64,000 nt of DNA from Candidatus Endowatersipora endosymbiont of Watersipora subatra (GCF_964026585.1 NZ_OZ032160.1:248001-312000); one strand, 5' to 3'; positions 1-10,168 are shown, counted from the first letter of the stretch. Notes: generated from the letters alone by a model not told the origin. Numbers and translations are program-made.

Positions 1-1425
1 AAGACTCAATTCCTTCTGTAAGTAGAGCAACAGCTTGAGAATACCTTCTTGTACGATCTGATCGAGTGCGGACGTGATCTCATCACAGATGATAATTTCA
101 GGATCGGCAGCTAAAGCTCTTGCTATGCAAATACGTTGTTTTTGACCGCCAGACATTTCAGATGGAAGGCGATTAAGGAAGCTTTCATCGAGCTCAATCA
201 TCTCGAGTAAATCACGAATCCGCTTATTGTGCTCAATGCGTGTTAAATTATGATAAAATTCGAGGGGCCGTCCGATAATTTCGGCAACCGTCTGTTTAGG
301 ATTCATAGCAGTATCTGCTATTTGATAAATCATCTGAATACGACGAAGCTGCTCTGTTGTTCTATCTTTCAAAAGAGGTGGGAGAGTCTCTCCGTCAAAT
401 TTTACATAACCGCTCATTGGCGATAAAAGGCCAGTCATAACACGCGCTGTCGTAGATTTTCCTGAACCAGATTCCCCAACAACAGCAACCGTCTTGCCTC
501 GGGGAATAGAAATAGAAACCTTATTTAGAATCTTCAGTGAATTTTCGTAAGCAGCGTCAACGTTCTGAATTGATAGAAGAATATCATCTGATTTCTCTTC
601 AGCTTTTTCAATTGAACGAACTGACCACAGAGATTTAGTGTAGTCTTCCTTTGGTGAGAACAGCATCTCATGTGTTTCTGCCTCTTCTACCTCCATACCA
701 TATCGAAGCACTTTAATCTTGTCTGCAATTTGGGCAACAATAGCAAGATCATGGGTGATGTAGATTGCAGCAGTGTTAAAACGATCAACAACATGACGCA
801 TTGCCGCAAGAACTTCGACCTGAGTAGTTACATCTAGAGCTGTCGTTGGTTCATCAAAAATAATAAGATCCGGGCGTGGCGATATAGCCATGGCTGTCAT
901 AATTCTCTGCAATTGTCCCCCCGAAACCTGATGAGGATAACGGCTACCAATATTTTCAGGATCAGGTAATTGTAAGGATTCATATAACTCAATAGCGTCT
1001 AAATAAGCCTCTTTTTTACTTCGGAGATTATGATCAATTGTTACTTCAACGGTTTGTTTAATGAGTCTGTGGACTGGATTAAATGAAGCCATAGCAGACT
1101 GAGAAACATAAGAAATTCTGACGCCCCAAAGCTTACGTTTTTCGGTTTCATTTGTTGTTACCAGATTGATCCCATTAAAATTAATGATACCCGATTTAAT
1201 TTTACAGCCTGGACGTGCAAATCCCATAGCTGCTAACCCAAGCGTTGATTTGCCAGCGCCCGATTCTCCAATTAGCCCTATCACTTCTCCTCGGCACAAA
1301 GTTAGATCAACTCCCTTGATGATTTTATGCCATCTTTCATCACTAAACCCATCAACTTCAACATTCCGCATCTCAAGTAGAAGATCACCTTTTCTACCAC
1401 TACCACGATTAAGATTACTGATCAT
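1..1425 (-). CDS. Peptide-type ABC importer, fused dual ATPase (3' end outside window)
   Basis: This is the energising subunit of a dipeptide/oligopeptide-type importer, with two ATPase domains in one chain as in YejF/DppDF fusions. I translated it from the ATG at 1425; the frame stays open to the window edge, giving 475 residues without the C-terminus. Domain 1 has Walker A GESGAGKST (about residue 53), signature VSGGQ (about 167) and Walker B LIIFDEP (about 187). Domain 2 has Walker A GESGSGKST (about 317), signature MSGGQ (about 433) and Walker B IIICDEI (about 454). The start overlaps the end of the permease gene before it by 11 bases, so the genes are co-transcribed and probably translationally coupled. 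The substrate cannot be read from the sequence. Confidence 0.93.
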   Translation of the reverse strand, partial: MISNLNRGSGRKGDLLLEMRNVEVDGFSDERWHKIIKGVDLTLCRGEVIGLIGESGAGKSTLGLAAMGFARPGCKIKSGIINFNGINLVTTNETEKRKLWGVRISYVSQSAMASFNPVHRLIKQTVEVTIDHNLRSKKEAYLDAIELYESLQLPDPENIGSRYPHQVSGGQLQRIMTAMAISPRPDLIIFDEPTTALDVTTQVEVLAAMRHVVDRFNTAAIYITHDLAIVAQIADKIKVLRYGMEVEEAETHEMLFSPKEDYTKSLWSVRSIEKAEEKSDDILLSIQNVDAAYENSLKILNKVSISIPRGKTVAVVGESGSGKSTTARVMTGLLSPMSGYVKFDGETLPPLLKDRTTEQLRRIQMIYQIADTAMNPKQTVAEIIGRPLEFYHNLTRIEHNKRIRDLLEMIELDESFLNRLPSEMSGGQKQRICIARALAADPEIIICDEITSALDQIVQEGILKLLLYLQKELSL

Positions 1426-2341
1426 CGTGTAATCCACTTGTTTTCTGTAGAACCCAGTCAACAACAAAATTAATGGCAATTACCAACAAAGCAATCGTGC
1501 CAGCTGGGAGAAGAGGAGTAAGCGCAGAATTAATATCATATTGAGCAAACTGAATCAGGGAAGATGTATCTCTGACCATTGATCCCCAGTCAGCCGTTGG
1601 GGGCTGGATTCCCAAGCCCAGGTAAGAAAGAGCAGTCAGAGTTAAAAAGACGAAAGAAAATCTTAAACCGAATTCTGCGATCAGCGTAGGCATAATATTC
1701 GGAAGAATTTCTCTTCGCATAACCCATCCGAACCCTTCTCCACGGAGACGGGCCACTTCTACATAGTCAGTCACAACTACATTCATTGAAACGGCACGAG
1801 TTAATCGAAAAACACGGGTTGAATCTAGTAATGCTATTATTAAAATTAGGTTCATCGGGGTTGAACCCAAAACAGCCAACAGCATTAACGCAAAAATCAA
1901 ACTAGGAATAGCCATCAAGACATCAACAAAACGGCTAATTATTTGATCTAACCATCTCCCCATAATGGCAGCTAAAAGACCCCAAAAACCACCAATTACA
2001 AAGGATAGGGTCGTTGTCACTAAAGCAAGTCCCATTGTGTTGCGAGCACCATATATCAGACGAGAGAGAATATCACGACCAATCTGATCTGTGCCTAAAA
2101 TGTGAGTATTATCCCATGGTGAAAAGGATACTGAAAAAATTTCTGTTTCTCCAAAAGGAGCAATGAGCGGCGCACCAATCGCAATAACAATATAAAAGCT
2201 GGTAACTATCATGCCAAACCAGGCCGTAAAAGGTGCTTTCTTTAAGTTGAGCCATAGACGTTCGTGCCAAGGCCGCCGTCTTTGTCTTTGGGGATGGCCT
2301 AATTTATCATCAGTAGAATATATCTGATATTCCTTCCTCAT
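1415..2341 (-). CDS. Peptide ABC transporter permease, DppC type
   Basis: Inner-membrane permease of the same importer, of the binding-protein-dependent transport family. Several hydrophobic segments are visible. The EAA loop region reads roughly EVARLRGEGFGWVMRREILPN and contacts the ATPase. I place the start at the ATG at 2341 rather than 2434, because that ATG overlaps the TGA of the upstream permease gene in the ATGA arrangement typical of coupled genes. This gives about 308 residues, normal for DppC/OppC. The longer reading would run almost 100 bases into the neighbour and add a non-membrane extension. The function as a peptide-family permease is secure; the transported substrate is unknown. 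Confidence 0.92.
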   Translation of the reverse strand: MRKEYQIYSTDDKLGHPQRQRRRPWHERLWLNLKKAPFTAWFGMIVTSFYIVIAIGAPLIAPFGETEIFSVSFSPWDNTHILGTDQIGRDILSRLIYGARNTMGLALVTTTLSFVIGGFWGLLAAIMGRWLDQIISRFVDVLMAIPSLIFALMLLAVLGSTPMNLILIIALLDSTRVFRLTRAVSMNVVVTDYVEVARLRGEGFGWVMRREILPNIMPTLIAEFGLRFSFVFLTLTALSYLGLGIQPPTADWGSMVRDTSSLIQFAQYDINSALTPLLPAGTIALLVIAINFVVDWVLQKTSGLHDDQ

Positions 2342-3348
2342 CTTGGATATAGCAATCTTGGATTTGTGACGATCCCAATAATATCTGCTATTAGGTTCAA
2401 AATGATATAGGTTGCTCCTAATATCAGAGCACAAGCCTGTACCACCGGAATATCCCTGTTCGTCACGGCATCTACCATTAGTTGACCGATGCCAGGATAA
2501 GCAAAGACGGATTCAACAATAACAACCCCCACAACCAGATAAGCTAAATTAAAGGCAATAACTGATGCGATAGGTGCCCATGCATTAGGGAGGGCATGCC
2601 GTAAAATAATCCGTGCCGGCGATTGGCCTTTCAATCGAGCCATCTCTATGTAGGGACTAGCTAATAAACTGATGATGGAAGCGCGTGTCATACGCATCAT
2701 ATGTGCAACGATAACTAAAGTGAGTGTAATAATCGGTAACCCAAGCCTATAGAGTCTCTCCCCTATATCCATGACATCATGTATGTTAGGTAATGAAGGA
2801 AAAATTTTCCATATTGAGGCAAAACAGAGTATCAAAATATAGGAAACCAAAAACTCTGGAAGTGAAATCGTGGCAAGTGTAATAATGTTGGCCATACGAT
2901 CATAGAGAGAATTCCGATACAGCGCAGCTGTAATACCCAAAAACAAGGATAAAGGAACCGCTACAAGTGCGGTAGCAGTCGCAAGAAAAAAAGTATTCCA
3001 TAATCTTAGTGCAATTAGATCCCAAACAGGGCGAGACCGATCTACTCCGGAGGAAGTACGTCCAGAAAAAGATATGCCAAAGTCACCTTGTATAGCTCTG
3101 AATATCCATTCACAATACCGAATGAATGCTGACTTATCTAATCCGAGTTCGATACGAATGATTTCCACTGTCTCTTGAGTGGCTGCTTGACCTAACGTTG
3201 CTTGAGCAAAATCTCCAGGCAAAAAAAGCAAAGCACAAAAAATAATTACAGAAACAAAAAATAATGTGATCAAGCCTAAACCTAATCGTTGAAAAATGAT
3301 TAACAATACCGGATTCAAACTCAACACCGTTTTACGTTTACGACCCAA
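2338..3348 (-). CDS. Peptide ABC transporter permease, DppB type
   Basis: Partner permease of the peptide-type importer (336 residues). It has an N-terminal membrane helix near residues 13-38, a periplasmic segment, then the five-helix transport domain. The conserved cytoplasmic loop reads EMARLKGQSPARIILRHALPN. The apparent start at 3348 is a TTG without an obvious ribosome binding site, so the true start may differ by a few codons. It is the first gene of a three-gene minus-strand operon (permease, permease, fused ATPase) and is divergent from the binding-protein gene at 3488. A promoter region of about 140 bases separates the two arms. Confidence 0.92.
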   Translation of the reverse strand: MGRKRKTVLSLNPVLLIIFQRLGLGLITLFFVSVIIFCALLFLPGDFAQATLGQAATQETVEIIRIELGLDKSAFIRYCEWIFRAIQGDFGISFSGRTSSGVDRSRPVWDLIALRLWNTFFLATATALVAVPLSLFLGITAALYRNSLYDRMANIITLATISLPEFLVSYILILCFASIWKIFPSLPNIHDVMDIGERLYRLGLPIITLTLVIVAHMMRMTRASIISLLASPYIEMARLKGQSPARIILRHALPNAWAPIASVIAFNLAYLVVGVVIVESVFAYPGIGQLMVDAVTNRDIPVVQACALILGATYIILNLIADIIGIVTNPRLLYPR

Positions 3349-3487
3349 ATCATTTAGGCTATTTTACACCTTGTAATGTTAAGCACAGGAAATGACATTG
3401 TAAACAGCTCGGTGAGATTAACGGATATTGCTTGTGGTAGCATTCATATAGCATATGGATTCCAATTGGTTAAGGAGAGATATATCG

Positions 3488-5098
3488 ATGGATTCCTTGA
3501 AAGAGATCTTTTGTACTCATCAGTCAGAGAAAATATATAAGGGTGGGGTCAGTCGCAGAAAATTTGTATCATCTTTAGCTGCGACCGTTATGTTAACCCC
3601 TTACGCTTTTTCGATAGTTGACAGTGCTTTAGCGATAACACCACGAAAGAAGGGAAAATTTCGCCTCGGCATGGGTCATGGATCAACAACAGATTCTCTT
3701 GATCCTGCTACCTATGAAAATGATATGATGGCCCATATAGCTTGTTCATGGGGGAATCAATTGACAGAGATAAACAACAAAGGTCAACTTATTCCTGAAC
3801 TTGCAGAAAATTTTGAATCGAATGATGGCAAAAAATGGTTCTTTAAATTACGTAAGGGAGTTGAATTTCATAACGGTAAAACGCTTGATTCAAACGATAT
3901 CATTGCGACCATCAATTATCATCGGGATGAAAGTTCGAAGTCTGCAGCTAAAGGTCATCTTGAATCTATCAAAAGTATCATAAAAGACAGTAAGTATACT
4001 GTCTTATTTGAATTGAAAAGTGCCAATGCGGACTTTCCTTATATCCTTTCTGACTATCATTTTGGCATTATGCCTGCTAAAGATGGCATAATCAATCCAA
4101 CATCAGGTATTGGTACCGGGGGGTATGTACTGCAGACATGGGAACCAGGCATTCGATTCGAAGCCAAACGAAATCTTAATTATTTCAAAGACGATAAAGC
4201 CCATTTTGATGAGATTGAAATTCTATCTATTATAGACTTAGGTGCACGTCAAAGTGCGTTGATGAATGGTGATGTTGATGTAGTCGACCGATTAAGTACT
4301 CAAACGGTTGGACTCATCACTCTCAATCCAAATATCTCGATTCTTGAAAAAACAGGTACCCTTCATTATGCATTCCCGATGCGTCTGGACAGCGCTCCTT
4401 TCAATAATTTCGATCTGCGTATGGCGATAAAACTTTCTGTAAAACGTCAAGAACTTATTGATAAAATTCTCTTTGGTCATGGTACGTTAGGTAACGATAT
4501 TCCGCTTTCAAAGGCTAATCGTTTCTTAGCAGCTTCTCTCTCACAACGGGAATTTGATCTAGAAAAAGCCGCCATGCACTATAAGAAATCCGGTCATAGT
4601 GGAAAAATTCAATTATCTTGTTCAGAGGCTGCTTTCGACGGTGCTGTTGATGCCGCACAACTGATTGCTGCCTCTGCTAAGGAAGTCGGTATGAAGATCG
4701 AAGTCGTGAGAGAACCTCAAGACGCTTATTGGTCCAATGTTTGGAACAAAAAGGGCTGGACAGCTTGTTTCTGGAGTGGCCGTCCTACAGCTGATTGGAT
4801 GTTCACAACTGCCTATGTTGATTCGACTGAATGGAACGATACAGCTTGGAAAAACACCAATGATGCTAAGAAATTTAATAGGCTTGTCAAGGAAGCCCGT
4901 AGCGAACTAGATATAGAAAGACGGGCAATTCTTTATCATGAAGCACAGGTCTTATTGCATAATGATGGTGGTGCATTGATACCGATGTTCGCTAATCATA
5001 TTATGGGTCTTTCTAAGAAAATTGGCCATTCCAAAGATGTTGCAGCAAATTCAAATCTCGATGGTCACAAGGCTTGCGAGCGTTGGTGGTTTGTGTGA
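3488..5098 (+). CDS. Family 5 extracellular solute-binding protein, Tat-exported
   Basis: Periplasmic binding protein of the peptide/nickel (SBP_bac_5) family, about 536 residues, which delivers substrate to the divergent permeases. The start at 3488 is preferred over 3455 because AGGAGAG lies about 9 bases upstream of it. The N-terminus carries a twin-arginine motif, SRRKFV, followed by a hydrophobic stretch and an A-rich cleavage region ending near SALA. Export is therefore probably by the Tat route, already folded. The mature part shows family features such as DSLDPATYE, a LRKGVEFHNG region, and SGRPTADWMF near the C-terminus. The ligand is not predictable here; peptides are the family default. 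Confidence 0.9.
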   Translation: MDSLKEIFCTHQSEKIYKGGVSRRKFVSSLAATVMLTPYAFSIVDSALAITPRKKGKFRLGMGHGSTTDSLDPATYENDMMAHIACSWGNQLTEINNKGQLIPELAENFESNDGKKWFFKLRKGVEFHNGKTLDSNDIIATINYHRDESSKSAAKGHLESIKSIIKDSKYTVLFELKSANADFPYILSDYHFGIMPAKDGIINPTSGIGTGGYVLQTWEPGIRFEAKRNLNYFKDDKAHFDEIEILSIIDLGARQSALMNGDVDVVDRLSTQTVGLITLNPNISILEKTGTLHYAFPMRLDSAPFNNFDLRMAIKLSVKRQELIDKILFGHGTLGNDIPLSKANRFLAASLSQREFDLEKAAMHYKKSGHSGKIQLSCSEAAFDGAVDAAQLIAASAKEVGMKIEVVREPQDAYWSNVWNKKGWTACFWSGRPTADWMFTTAYVDSTEWNDTAWKNTNDAKKFNRLVKEARSELDIERRAILYHEAQVLLHNDGGALIPMFANHIMGLSKKIGHSKDVAANSNLDGHKACERWWFV

Positions 5099-5200
5099 AG
5101 ATTATGATCTTATCCAGTCATTTTAAGAAAGACATGGAGTAGCTATCAGGTTTTTATCTAGAAACCTATTTGCACAGATATCCGGAGTCTCCCCTCATCC

Positions 5201-5944
5201 ATGGCAGGTCATTCGAAATTTAAAAACATCATGCATCGTAAAGGACAGCAGGACGCTTTCCGTTCAAGGATGTTCGCAAAACTTTCAAGAGAAATCTCCA
5301 TCGCATCAAAAGTGGGAGGAGTCGATCCTAATAGTAATCCACGGCTTCGCTTGGCTATACAAAGTGCGAAAAGTCAGTCTATGCCGAAGGAAAACATTCA
5401 AAGAGCTGTTAACAAGGGAGGGGGCAGTAGCTCTGAAGATTATTTTGAAATCCGCTATGAAGGATATGGTCCTGGTGGAGTGGCGATTCTTGTCGAAGCT
5501 CTAACAGATAATAGAAATAGATCAGCCGGTAATATACGGACGTATTTTGTGAAACATGGTGGTCAGATGAGCGAAACGGGTTCTGTTGGTTTCATGTTTG
5601 ATCGAGTCGGTGAAATTCGTTATTCCACTGCTGTGGGGAGTGAAGAAAGAATTATGAAAGCAGTCATGGAAGTTGGTGCTAATGACATGGAAACAAACGA
5701 GAAAGAGTACACCATCATCTGTAATTGTGAGCTACTCAGCACGATGTCAATTACCCTCGAAGACATTTTAGGAGAAGCAAAGTCAGTTAGAGTGACCTGG
5801 AAGCCGAAGAACCGAGTATCTATTAGTCAAGAAAAAGAAGATCTTTTGATGAAGCTATTTGAGGCCTTACAAGATGATGACGATGTTCAAAACATTTATT
5901 CAAACTTCGAAATTGATAAATATCCTTATCCTAATCTAGTCTAG
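5201..5944 (+). CDS. yebC: YebC/PmpR-family protein
   Basis: A 247-residue YebC-family protein beginning MAGHSKFKNIMHRK, the diagnostic N-terminus. YebC proteins are DNA-binding regulators or, from later work, ribosome-associated factors that help with difficult sequences; this sequence does not decide between these. The family motif NPRLRLAIQSAKSQSMPKENIQRA and the GPGGVA motif are present. In rhizobia yebC usually lies just before ruvC; here an aldehyde dehydrogenase gene on the other strand sits between them. A GGAG lies about 11 bases before the ATG. Its 3' end overlaps the converging aldehyde dehydrogenase gene by 9 bases. Confidence 0.95.
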   Translation: MAGHSKFKNIMHRKGQQDAFRSRMFAKLSREISIASKVGGVDPNSNPRLRLAIQSAKSQSMPKENIQRAVNKGGGSSSEDYFEIRYEGYGPGGVAILVEALTDNRNRSAGNIRTYFVKHGGQMSETGSVGFMFDRVGEIRYSTAVGSEERIMKAVMEVGANDMETNEKEYTIICNCELLSTMSITLEDILGEAKSVRVTWKPKNRVSISQEKEDLLMKLFEALQDDDDVQNIYSNFEIDKYPYPNLV

Positions 5945-7375
5945 TGTCCAACCACCAATTGATCGAACTTCAAGAAATTCTTCTAATCCCCAAACACCTC
6001 CTTCTCGTCCATTACCTGATTGTTTCATACCACCAAAAGGAGAACCAGTGCTGCGACCGCGGCCATTAATCTCTACCATCCCAGATCGCAGTTCACGTGC
6101 AACCCGTTGGGCGCGTTGCTGGTCATTTGTCTGTACATAGTTCGTGAGTCCATACTCTGTGTCGTTAGCAATCTTAATAGCTTCTTCTTCACTATCAAAA
6201 GGCATGATAGCAAGAACAGGACCAAAAATTTCTTCACGCATGATACGCATATCATTGTTACAGTCAGAAAAGACAGTCGGGCGGGCATAATAACCCCGTT
6301 GAAATCCCTCTGGACGACCTAACCCTCCAGAAATCAACCGAGCACCTTCTTCTATACCGACACGTATTAGATCCTGAACTTTATTAAACTGTGATTTAGA
6401 AACAAGAGGTCCAATATGTTCTCCTTCCTGAGATGCAGAATTAACTAATGTGGCTTCTGCTGTAGACTTTGCCTGTTCTACAGCTTCATTGTATCGAGAT
6501 CGTTCAACTAGCATGCGCGTTGGTGCATTGCATGATTGACCTGTATTGTTAAAACAATGAATGACACCTTGACTAACCGCTCTTGGATCGGCATCAGAAA
6601 ATATCAAATTTGCACCTTTACCACCAAGTTCCAGACTAACTCTTTTGATATTCTCAGCACCAGCAATCGTAATTGCACGACCAGCATGAGTTGACCCTGT
6701 GAAGCTGATCATGTCAATTTTCTTATGGGAGGAGAGATGAGTCCCAACGCCTAGACCATCACCATTCAACATATTATAAACACCAGCAGGAACACCCGCT
6801 TCGTGCAAAATCTCGGTAAATAACATTGCTGATAAAGGAGCCTGCTCAGAAGGTTTAAGAATCATGGTACAGCCAGCTGCGAGAGCAGGAATCACTTTCA
6901 GAGAAATCTGATTCATAGGCCAATTCCAAGGTGTAATCAATCCACAGACGCCAACAGGTTCGTAGATAATCTTATCATTTGTTTTATTGGATGGTAACTT
7001 ACGTTCGAAATCAAAGCTCTTCAAAACCTCTATAAAAGCCTTGATATGGACGCTGCCAGCTTCTGACTGCTGTGCTTGAGCCATTTCGATAGGAGCCCCC
7101 ATCTCTTGGCTGATAAGAGAAGCCATTTCCTCTGAACGCTTTATATAAATACCTAAAATATTTTTCAATAAATCAAGGCGCTCAGCTTTTGATGACATGC
7201 GCCAAAAAGGAAATGCTGAGTTTGCAGCATCAACAGCAGAATCTGTGTCTAATTGTCCGCCTAAAGAAATAGTGGCGATGACTTCCTCATTTGAAGGATT
7301 GATGACATCAAAATCACGACCAGACTGTGGAGAAACCCAGTGACCATTGATATAAAATTTATGAGCATTCTGCAT
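5936..7375 (-). CDS. NAD(P)-dependent aldehyde dehydrogenase
   Basis: Aldehyde dehydrogenase of the general ALDH superfamily (about 479 residues), oxidising an aldehyde to its acid with NAD(P). The cofactor-site motif TPWNWPMNQ, the general base in SLELGGKGANLIF and the catalytic cysteine in GQSCNAPTRM are all visible. So is the C-terminal PFGGMKQSGNGREGG. I chose the ATG at 7375, which has AGGA about 11 bases upstream; the alternative at 7411 has no ribosome binding site and adds 12 atypical residues. The substrate is unknown. It resembles broad-specificity ALDHs rather than a betaine or succinate-semialdehyde enzyme with clear hallmarks. Confidence 0.9.
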   Translation of the reverse strand: MQNAHKFYINGHWVSPQSGRDFDVINPSNEEVIATISLGGQLDTDSAVDAANSAFPFWRMSSKAERLDLLKNILGIYIKRSEEMASLISQEMGAPIEMAQAQQSEAGSVHIKAFIEVLKSFDFERKLPSNKTNDKIIYEPVGVCGLITPWNWPMNQISLKVIPALAAGCTMILKPSEQAPLSAMLFTEILHEAGVPAGVYNMLNGDGLGVGTHLSSHKKIDMISFTGSTHAGRAITIAGAENIKRVSLELGGKGANLIFSDADPRAVSQGVIHCFNNTGQSCNAPTRMLVERSRYNEAVEQAKSTAEATLVNSASQEGEHIGPLVSKSQFNKVQDLIRVGIEEGARLISGGLGRPEGFQRGYYARPTVFSDCNNDMRIMREEIFGPVLAIMPFDSEEEAIKIANDTEYGLTNYVQTNDQQRAQRVARELRSGMVEINGRGRSTGSPFGGMKQSGNGREGGVWGLEEFLEVRSIGGWTLD

Positions 7376-7722
7376 AAGTTCAATAATCCTTAAATTGAAG
7401 TCAAATCCCATGCTTTTATGGAGCTTGTAAAGATTCTATACCGACATACCGACCCTAGAGAAATGCATACCTCTGAAGCCTTTCTTTCTGACTTCTCCTC
7501 AAATCTTTCTGACTTCTCCTCAAACGGGAGCGCAATCAGTCGGGAGCGCAATCAGTCTTTCATAACTCTAGAGAATAAAGATGTTCTTGTAAAGATTTGG
7601 ACCTGAAATGCATTCAACGTTCCCTTGTTTTCTAAAAGAAGGAACACTATCTGAAAAAGAAGGTATTCAAAAAAATATTCTCTTTTAAATTCTTGAAATC
7701 AAGAAGAAGATCTGAAGATCCA
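7376..7722. other. Divergent intergenic region, aldehyde dehydrogenase / ruvC
   Basis: About 347 bases between two divergent genes. The clearest content is the pair of tandem duplications at 7483-7556, listed separately. A 62-codon frame at 7418-7606 runs through the repeats but has no ribosome binding site and no recognisable sequence. An imperfect inverted repeat near 7621-7650 (GTTCCCTT with AAGGAAC) could be a hairpin. Promoters for both flanking genes must lie here, but none is clear enough to mark. Confidence 0.5.
7483..7556. repeat. Two adjacent exact tandem duplications (21 bp x2, then 16 bp x2)
   Basis: Positions 7483-7503 are repeated exactly at 7504-7524 (21 bases, starting TCTTTCTGACTTC). 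Directly after this, the 16 bases CGGGAGCGCAATCAGT at 7525-7540 are repeated exactly at 7541-7556. Two different units duplicated head to tail with nothing between them is seen directly in the sequence. The cause, such as replication slippage, is inference. Confidence 0.97.
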
Positions 7723-8211
7723 ATGAATGAAAACGAAGGTGTCCGTATTGTTGGGATTGATCCTGGTTTGCGTAATACAGGTTGGGGTATTATTGAAAGT
7801 CAGGGTCCGTCAATACGTTTTCTGGCATCCGGGACGGTGAAATCTGATCAAAAAAATGATCTTGCTTCAAGGCTTTGTGAGCTTTATGATGGTCTTCTTG
7901 AAGTTATTCTTGCTCATCAGCCTGCTGAAGCCGCTGTTGAAAGTATTTTTGTTAACAAAGATGCTGTAGCGACTCTAAAGTTAGGACATGCTCGTGGTAT
8001 TGCTTTGTTGGTTCCTGCACGAACAGGTTTAACTGTTGCAGAATATGCCCCAACCACAGTGAAAAAGACCGTGATAGGAGGGGGACATGGCACCAAGGAA
8101 CAGATTAAATTAATGATCACGATGCTTTTGCCAAAGGCCAGTTATGATTCAGATGATGCAGCAGACGCGCTTGCGGTAGCTATTTGCCATTCCCATCATC
8201 GTGCATCATGA
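7723..8211 (+). CDS. ruvC: Holliday junction resolvase RuvC
   Basis: Endonuclease that cuts Holliday junctions delivered by RuvAB. The four acidic catalytic positions are present: D in [14 protein letters not shown] in AAVESIFV, and the two D in [11 protein letters not shown] start it at the ATG at 7723 (162 residues). The frame extends ten codons upstream to a TTG at 7693, but those residues (KSRRRSEDP) do not match the family, whose N-terminus lies a few residues before GIDPG. ruvA and ruvB follow on the same strand, the usual order in this group. Confidence 0.96.
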   Translation: MNENEGVRIVGIDPGLRNTGWGIIESQGPSIRFLASGTVKSDQKNDLASRLCELYDGLLEVILAHQPAEAAVESIFVNKDAVATLKLGHARGIALLVPARTGLTVAEYAPTTVKKTVIGGGHGTKEQIKLMITMLLPKASYDSDDAADALAVAICHSHHRAS

Positions 8212-8322
8212 TAATGATAGCGTTCACTTCCGCTTCTTATCAGTTCCAGAACTTAAGTAAGTAATGCTCTTGACAGTTTTTTCTTTTGCTTCCATTTTTC
8301 TGAAGATCATCTTCAAGGATTC

Positions 8323-8949
8323 ATGGATAAAGTGATAGGCAAACTCAAAGGAGTGATAGATACTCTGGGAAAGAACTCGATTATATTAGATGTTCAGGGT
8401 GTTGGTTATTTAGTTAATTGTTCTCTACGAACTGTTTCCTGCCTTCCTCAATCAGGAAACGTCGTTGTCCTCTCTATCGAAACTCATGTTCGCGAAACTG
8501 AAATCAAGCTTTTTGGATTCCTAGACGATCGTGAAAGGGACTGGTTTCGCTTACTACAAAACGTTCAAGGTGTTGGTGCGAAGCTAGCCTTGGCAATATT
8601 AGGTACATTGACTCCGGAAGAATTAGATTCAGCTATTTCTTTACAGAACGAAGCCATCGTCTCCCGATCACCAGGTGTTGGCTTAAAGGTTGCTCAAAGG
8701 ATTGTCGCAGAGCTCAAAGATAAATCTCCTAGACTTTCTGGTGATCTAAGTCTGAAAATTAACTTCAGAAAAAAGATGAACGAAAGCAATACTGATACAA
8801 CTATAAAAGATTCAGTATCTGCACTGACTCATTTGGGCTATTCTGGCCAGCAGGCGGTTTCAGCTATAAGTGCTGCTCGAATGAAAGTCGGTGATGAGAT
8901 TGACAGTCCAACTCTTATCCGACTGAGTTTGAAGGAACTAATTTCGTGA
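8323..8949 (+). CDS. ruvA: Holliday junction branch-migration protein RuvA
   Basis: RuvA (208 residues) binds four-way junctions as a tetramer and loads RuvB. The N-terminal OB-fold starts [13 protein letters not shown]. Helix-hairpin-helix motifs appear as [16 protein letters not shown] and [21 protein letters not shown], and the C-terminal UBA-like domain that contacts RuvB is near residues 160-208 ([16 protein letters not shown]). The TGA stop overlaps the GTG start of ruvB. Confidence 0.97.
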   Translation: MDKVIGKLKGVIDTLGKNSIILDVQGVGYLVNCSLRTVSCLPQSGNVVVLSIETHVRETEIKLFGFLDDRERDWFRLLQNVQGVGAKLALAILGTLTPEELDSAISLQNEAIVSRSPGVGLKVAQRIVAELKDKSPRLSGDLSLKINFRKKMNESNTDTTIKDSVSALTHLGYSGQQAVSAISAARMKVGDEIDSPTLIRLSLKELIS

Positions 8950-9953
8950 AAGAAAAAAGTCGTATTATTTCAGCGAGTCAGTTTGATGAGGACCATGACC
9001 AGAACATATCTTTACGTCCTGACTATCTACGCGATTTCACCGGCCAGAAGCAGGTTCGTTACAATCTTTCTATCTTTATTGAAGCGGCTAGAAAGCGCGG
9101 TAAAGAGCTCGACCATGTTTTATTTGCTGGACCTCCTGGACTCGGAAAAACTACGCTCGCTCAGATTATGGCCAAAGAATTAGGTGTTAATTTTCATTCT
9201 ACATCAGGTCCTGTCATTGCTAAGTCCGGTGATTTGGCTGCTTTGCTAACCAATTTAGAGAAAGGTGATGTTCTTTTTATTGACGAAATTCATCGTCTCA
9301 ATCCTGTAGTCGAGGAGATGTTATATCCAGCTATGGAAGATTTCAAGCTTGATTTAATTATAGGAGAGGGTCCAGCAGCACGTTCAGTAAAAATAGATCT
9401 AGCTCGCTTTACCCTTGTTGCCGCAACGACACGGATTGGTCTTCTGACGACTCCCCTTCGTGATCGTTTTGGCATTCCGATTCGGTTACAATTCTATGCT
9501 ATTGAGGACCTTACAAAAATTGTTAGAAGGGGTGCACGTATTTTGAATATCGATATGGCTTGTGATGGTGCATTGGAGATAGCACGAAGATCAAGGGGTA
9601 CACCACGCATTGCAGGTCGTTTGCTCCGTCGTGTTCATGATTTTGCTATTGTAGCTGGTTCTGAAAGAGTCACAAAGGATATTGCAACCATTGCACTGAG
9701 TCAGTTAGCCATCGATACGATGGGTCTAGATGAATTGGATCGTGTATATCTGAATACTATTGGAATCGACTTTGGTGGAGGACCGGTAGGTATTGAAACA
9801 ATAGCCGCATCACTTTCGGAACCTCGTGATGCCATTGAAGATATTATTGAACCTTACTTAATCCAGAAAGGCTTTATTCAAAGAACTCCTCGTGGTCGGA
9901 TTCTTACACCACGCGCTTTAGAACATATGGAGTTACATGGATCCCCAAAATGA
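8946..9953 (+). CDS. ruvB: Holliday junction branch-migration helicase RuvB
   Basis: AAA+ motor of branch migration (335 residues). Walker A is [12 protein letters not shown], Walker B is LFIDEIHRL, sensor 1 is in LVAATTRIG and the arginine finger is in [12 protein letters not shown]-terminal winged helix follows ([15 protein letters not shown]). It starts with GTG at 8946, overlapping the ruvA stop by four bases, with AAGGA about 9 bases upstream inside ruvA. Translational coupling with ruvA is therefore likely. Confidence 0.97.
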   Translation: MKEKSRIISASQFDEDHDQNISLRPDYLRDFTGQKQVRYNLSIFIEAARKRGKELDHVLFAGPPGLGKTTLAQIMAKELGVNFHSTSGPVIAKSGDLAALLTNLEKGDVLFIDEIHRLNPVVEEMLYPAMEDFKLDLIIGEGPAARSVKIDLARFTLVAATTRIGLLTTPLRDRFGIPIRLQFYAIEDLTKIVRRGARILNIDMACDGALEIARRSRGTPRIAGRLLRRVHDFAIVAGSERVTKDIATIALSQLAIDTMGLDELDRVYLNTIGIDFGGGPVGIETIAASLSEPRDAIEDIIEPYLIQKGFIQRTPRGRILTPRALEHMELHGSPK

Positions 9954-10168
9954 ATTGGCAAATGAAGGAAACTCTGATGATCAATTCAACTAACATTTAT
10001 TCAAGAATATCTTCTTGTCGGACAGACGATGAAGAGAACTCCTGCCTAGGATCATAGAAATTAAGAAAGGGAATTCTAAAGAGTTAGACGCTTTGATTAG
10101 AGAAGAAATAGGGTCTCCTAAAACTCTTGGAAAATATTTATTGCTTTTTCTCCTGCAGAATCTTTATT

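Noticed and set aside
7418..7606. 62-codon ORF between the aldehyde dehydrogenase gene and ruvC
   Set aside because: It runs through two tandem duplications, lacks a ribosome binding site and has a low-complexity product.
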